64,000 nt of DNA from NCBI RefSeq assembly GCF_008764295.1, contig NZ_VTQX01000007.1, forward strand, positions 62,001-126,000, read 5' to 3'. The DNA comes from Bacillus methanolicus (GTDB lineage Bacteria > Bacillota > Bacilli > Bacillales > Cytobacillaceae). Position 1 is the stretch's first letter. The number at the start of each line of letters is the position of its first letter. Below, in pieces: positions 62,848-64,000 of the stretch. The notes below the pieces were generated by a model that saw nothing but the letters and a program-made list of their open reading frames with translations, ran no database searches and was not told where the DNA came from. Both the position numbers and the translations under genes were made by a program.

Positions 62848-64000
62848 TGTCTAAATATCAATTAATTGCTACTGCTGCAATGGGGTTAGAAGCAATAGTG
62901 GCGAAGGAAGTAAGAGCACTTGGTTATGAATGTGAAGTGGACAATGGCCGTATTAACTTTCGTGGTGATGAGCTTGCTATAGTACGCAGCAATTTGTGGC
63001 TCAGAACCGCAGATCGGATTAAATTAGTAGTGGGAGAGTTTAAAGCAACGACCTTTGATGAACTTTTTGAAAGAACAAAGGCGTTGCCTTGGGAACAGTT
63101 TTTACCTGAAAATGCTGAATTTCCTGTTTCTGGGAAATCTGTGAAATCAAAATTATTCAGCGTATCTGATTGTCAAGCAATTGTTAAAAAAGCAATTGTA
63201 GAACGACTCCGTAAACATTATAAAAAAACAAGTTGGTTTGAAGAAAATGGCCCGCTATTTAAAATCGAAGTTTCATTATTAAAAGATAAAGCTTTGTTAA
63301 CGATTGATTGCAGTGGTGCAGGGCTGCATCGCAGAGGCTACCGCATAGGACAAGGGGAAGCACCTATTAAAGAAACTTTGGCGGCGGCATTAGTTTTATT
63401 AACGAATTGGACTCCTGATCGTCCTTTTGTTGATCCATTTTGCGGATCCGGGACACTTCCAATTGAAGCTGCTTTAATTGGACAAAATATTGCCCCTGGC
63501 TTTAATCGAGAGTTTATTTCAGAAAATTGGGGTTGGATTACTGCGAAGCATTGGGATGAAGGTAGAATGGAGGCGGAAGATCTCGCTCGCTACGATCAGC
63601 CTATTGATATTACAGGCTCTGATTTGGATCATCGTATGGTTAAGATCGCTAGTGAAAATGCAATTGAAGCAGGATTTGCTGATTTGCTTACCTTTAAACA
63701 AATGCAGGTGAAAGATTTTACGACAACGAAGGAATACGGAGTAATCGTTGGAAACCCACCGTATGGCGAAAGATTAGGGGATAAAGAAGCGGTTGAAAAG
63801 ATGTACCGCGAAATGGGACAGGCTTTGGCCCCTTATGATACATGGTCTGTCTATATGCTTACCGCAAATGAAAATTTTGAGGCATGCTATGGCAAGCCAG
63901 CAACAAAGAAAAGAAAATTATTTAATGGGTTTATTAAAACTGATTATTACCAGTATTGGGGGAAAAGACCTCCAAAGAATAAGGATGAAGGTATAAACAA
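62848..64000 (+). CDS. ypsC: YpsC, class I SAM-dependent RNA methyltransferase (cut at the window end)
   Basis: 384 codons are visible and the frame is still open at the window edge. The protein has an N-terminal THUMP-type RNA-binding domain (MGLEAIVAKEVRALGYE and RTADRIKLVVGEF), then a Rossmann methyltransferase domain with FVDPFCGSGTLPIEA near 195 and the catalytic NPPYGERLG near 295. This is the RlmL/YpsC family, which N2-methylates a guanine in 23S rRNA in E. coli. The end visible here (YYQYWGKRPPKNK) is typical of the last residues of YpsC, so only a few codons are missing. ATG at 62848 after AAAGGGTGA. Confidence 0.93.

Overview
The window is a stretch of low-GC chromosome from an endospore-forming member of the Bacillaceae (Bacillus in the broad sense). 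This is inferred from gene order and protein content: spoIVA, ypjB and sspM are sporulation genes, bacillithiol genes are present, the RNase P RNA is of the Bacillus type, and the genes run in the order known from the B. subtilis spoIVA-to-ypsC region. No tRNA gene, CRISPR array, prophage or plasmid origin was seen. Most of the window is ordinary core chromosome, and I did not find a convincing unknown multi-gene system. The interest lies in small departures from the expected layout.

Region by region. 1-5130: end of a yphE-like gene, yphF lipoprotein, spoIVA, HU (hbs), folE and the tryptophan sensor TRAP (mtrB). 5307-9382: menaquinone side-chain genes hepS-menH-hepT, ndk, and cheR split by a -1 frame change. 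9719-16002: the aromatic amino acid supra-operon aroC-aroB-aroH-hisC-tyrA-aroA, lacking the trpEDCFBA block that B. subtilis carries between aroH and hisC. 16370-20239: a degenerate amidohydrolase-like gene, ypiA (TPR), ypiB, ypiF. 20390-22395: the menaquinol:cytochrome c reductase operon qcrABC behind a clear sigma-A promoter. 22753-26149: ypjA, ypjB, a YugP-like membrane zinc protease and ypjC on the minus strand. 26327-32025: a tightly packed run of ypjD, dapB, mgsA, bshB1, bshA, cca and birA. 32432-34533: panBCD behind a structured leader. 35074-43719: dinG, ypmA, ypmB, aspB, asnS, dnaD, nth, ypoC. 43757-46996 (minus): recU-ponA. 47112-50622: yppC, sspM (35 codons, minus), a coiled-coil protein, yppE, yppF (minus), yppG.

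50623-54336 is the least conserved part: a decayed IS1182-type transposase end, dispersed repeats, a small heat-shock protein, a short-form hybrid cluster protein (hcp) with a Crp/Fnr-type operator, and a cysteine-free Crp/Fnr-family regulator. 54535-64000: the DNA repair pair mrfAB (yprAB) with a LexA-like box, a tiny membrane peptide, ypsA, gpsB, rnpB, a PAS-PAS-GGDEF-EAL protein and ypsC, which runs off the end.

Points worth a second look: (i) cheR needs a -1 shift exactly at an A_AAA_AAG heptamer; (ii) TRAP is intact although the trp genes are missing from their usual place; (iii) hcp has a TGTGA-N6-TCACT site placed at -41.5 from a plausible start, with a Crp/Fnr gene close by; (iv) a LexA-like box lies in the mrfAB promoter; (v) the panB leader has a terminator followed by an RBS-masking helix; (vi) three families of short dispersed intergenic repeats, one of them a 52-bp palindrome. 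Functions are assigned from memory of protein families, without database searches.
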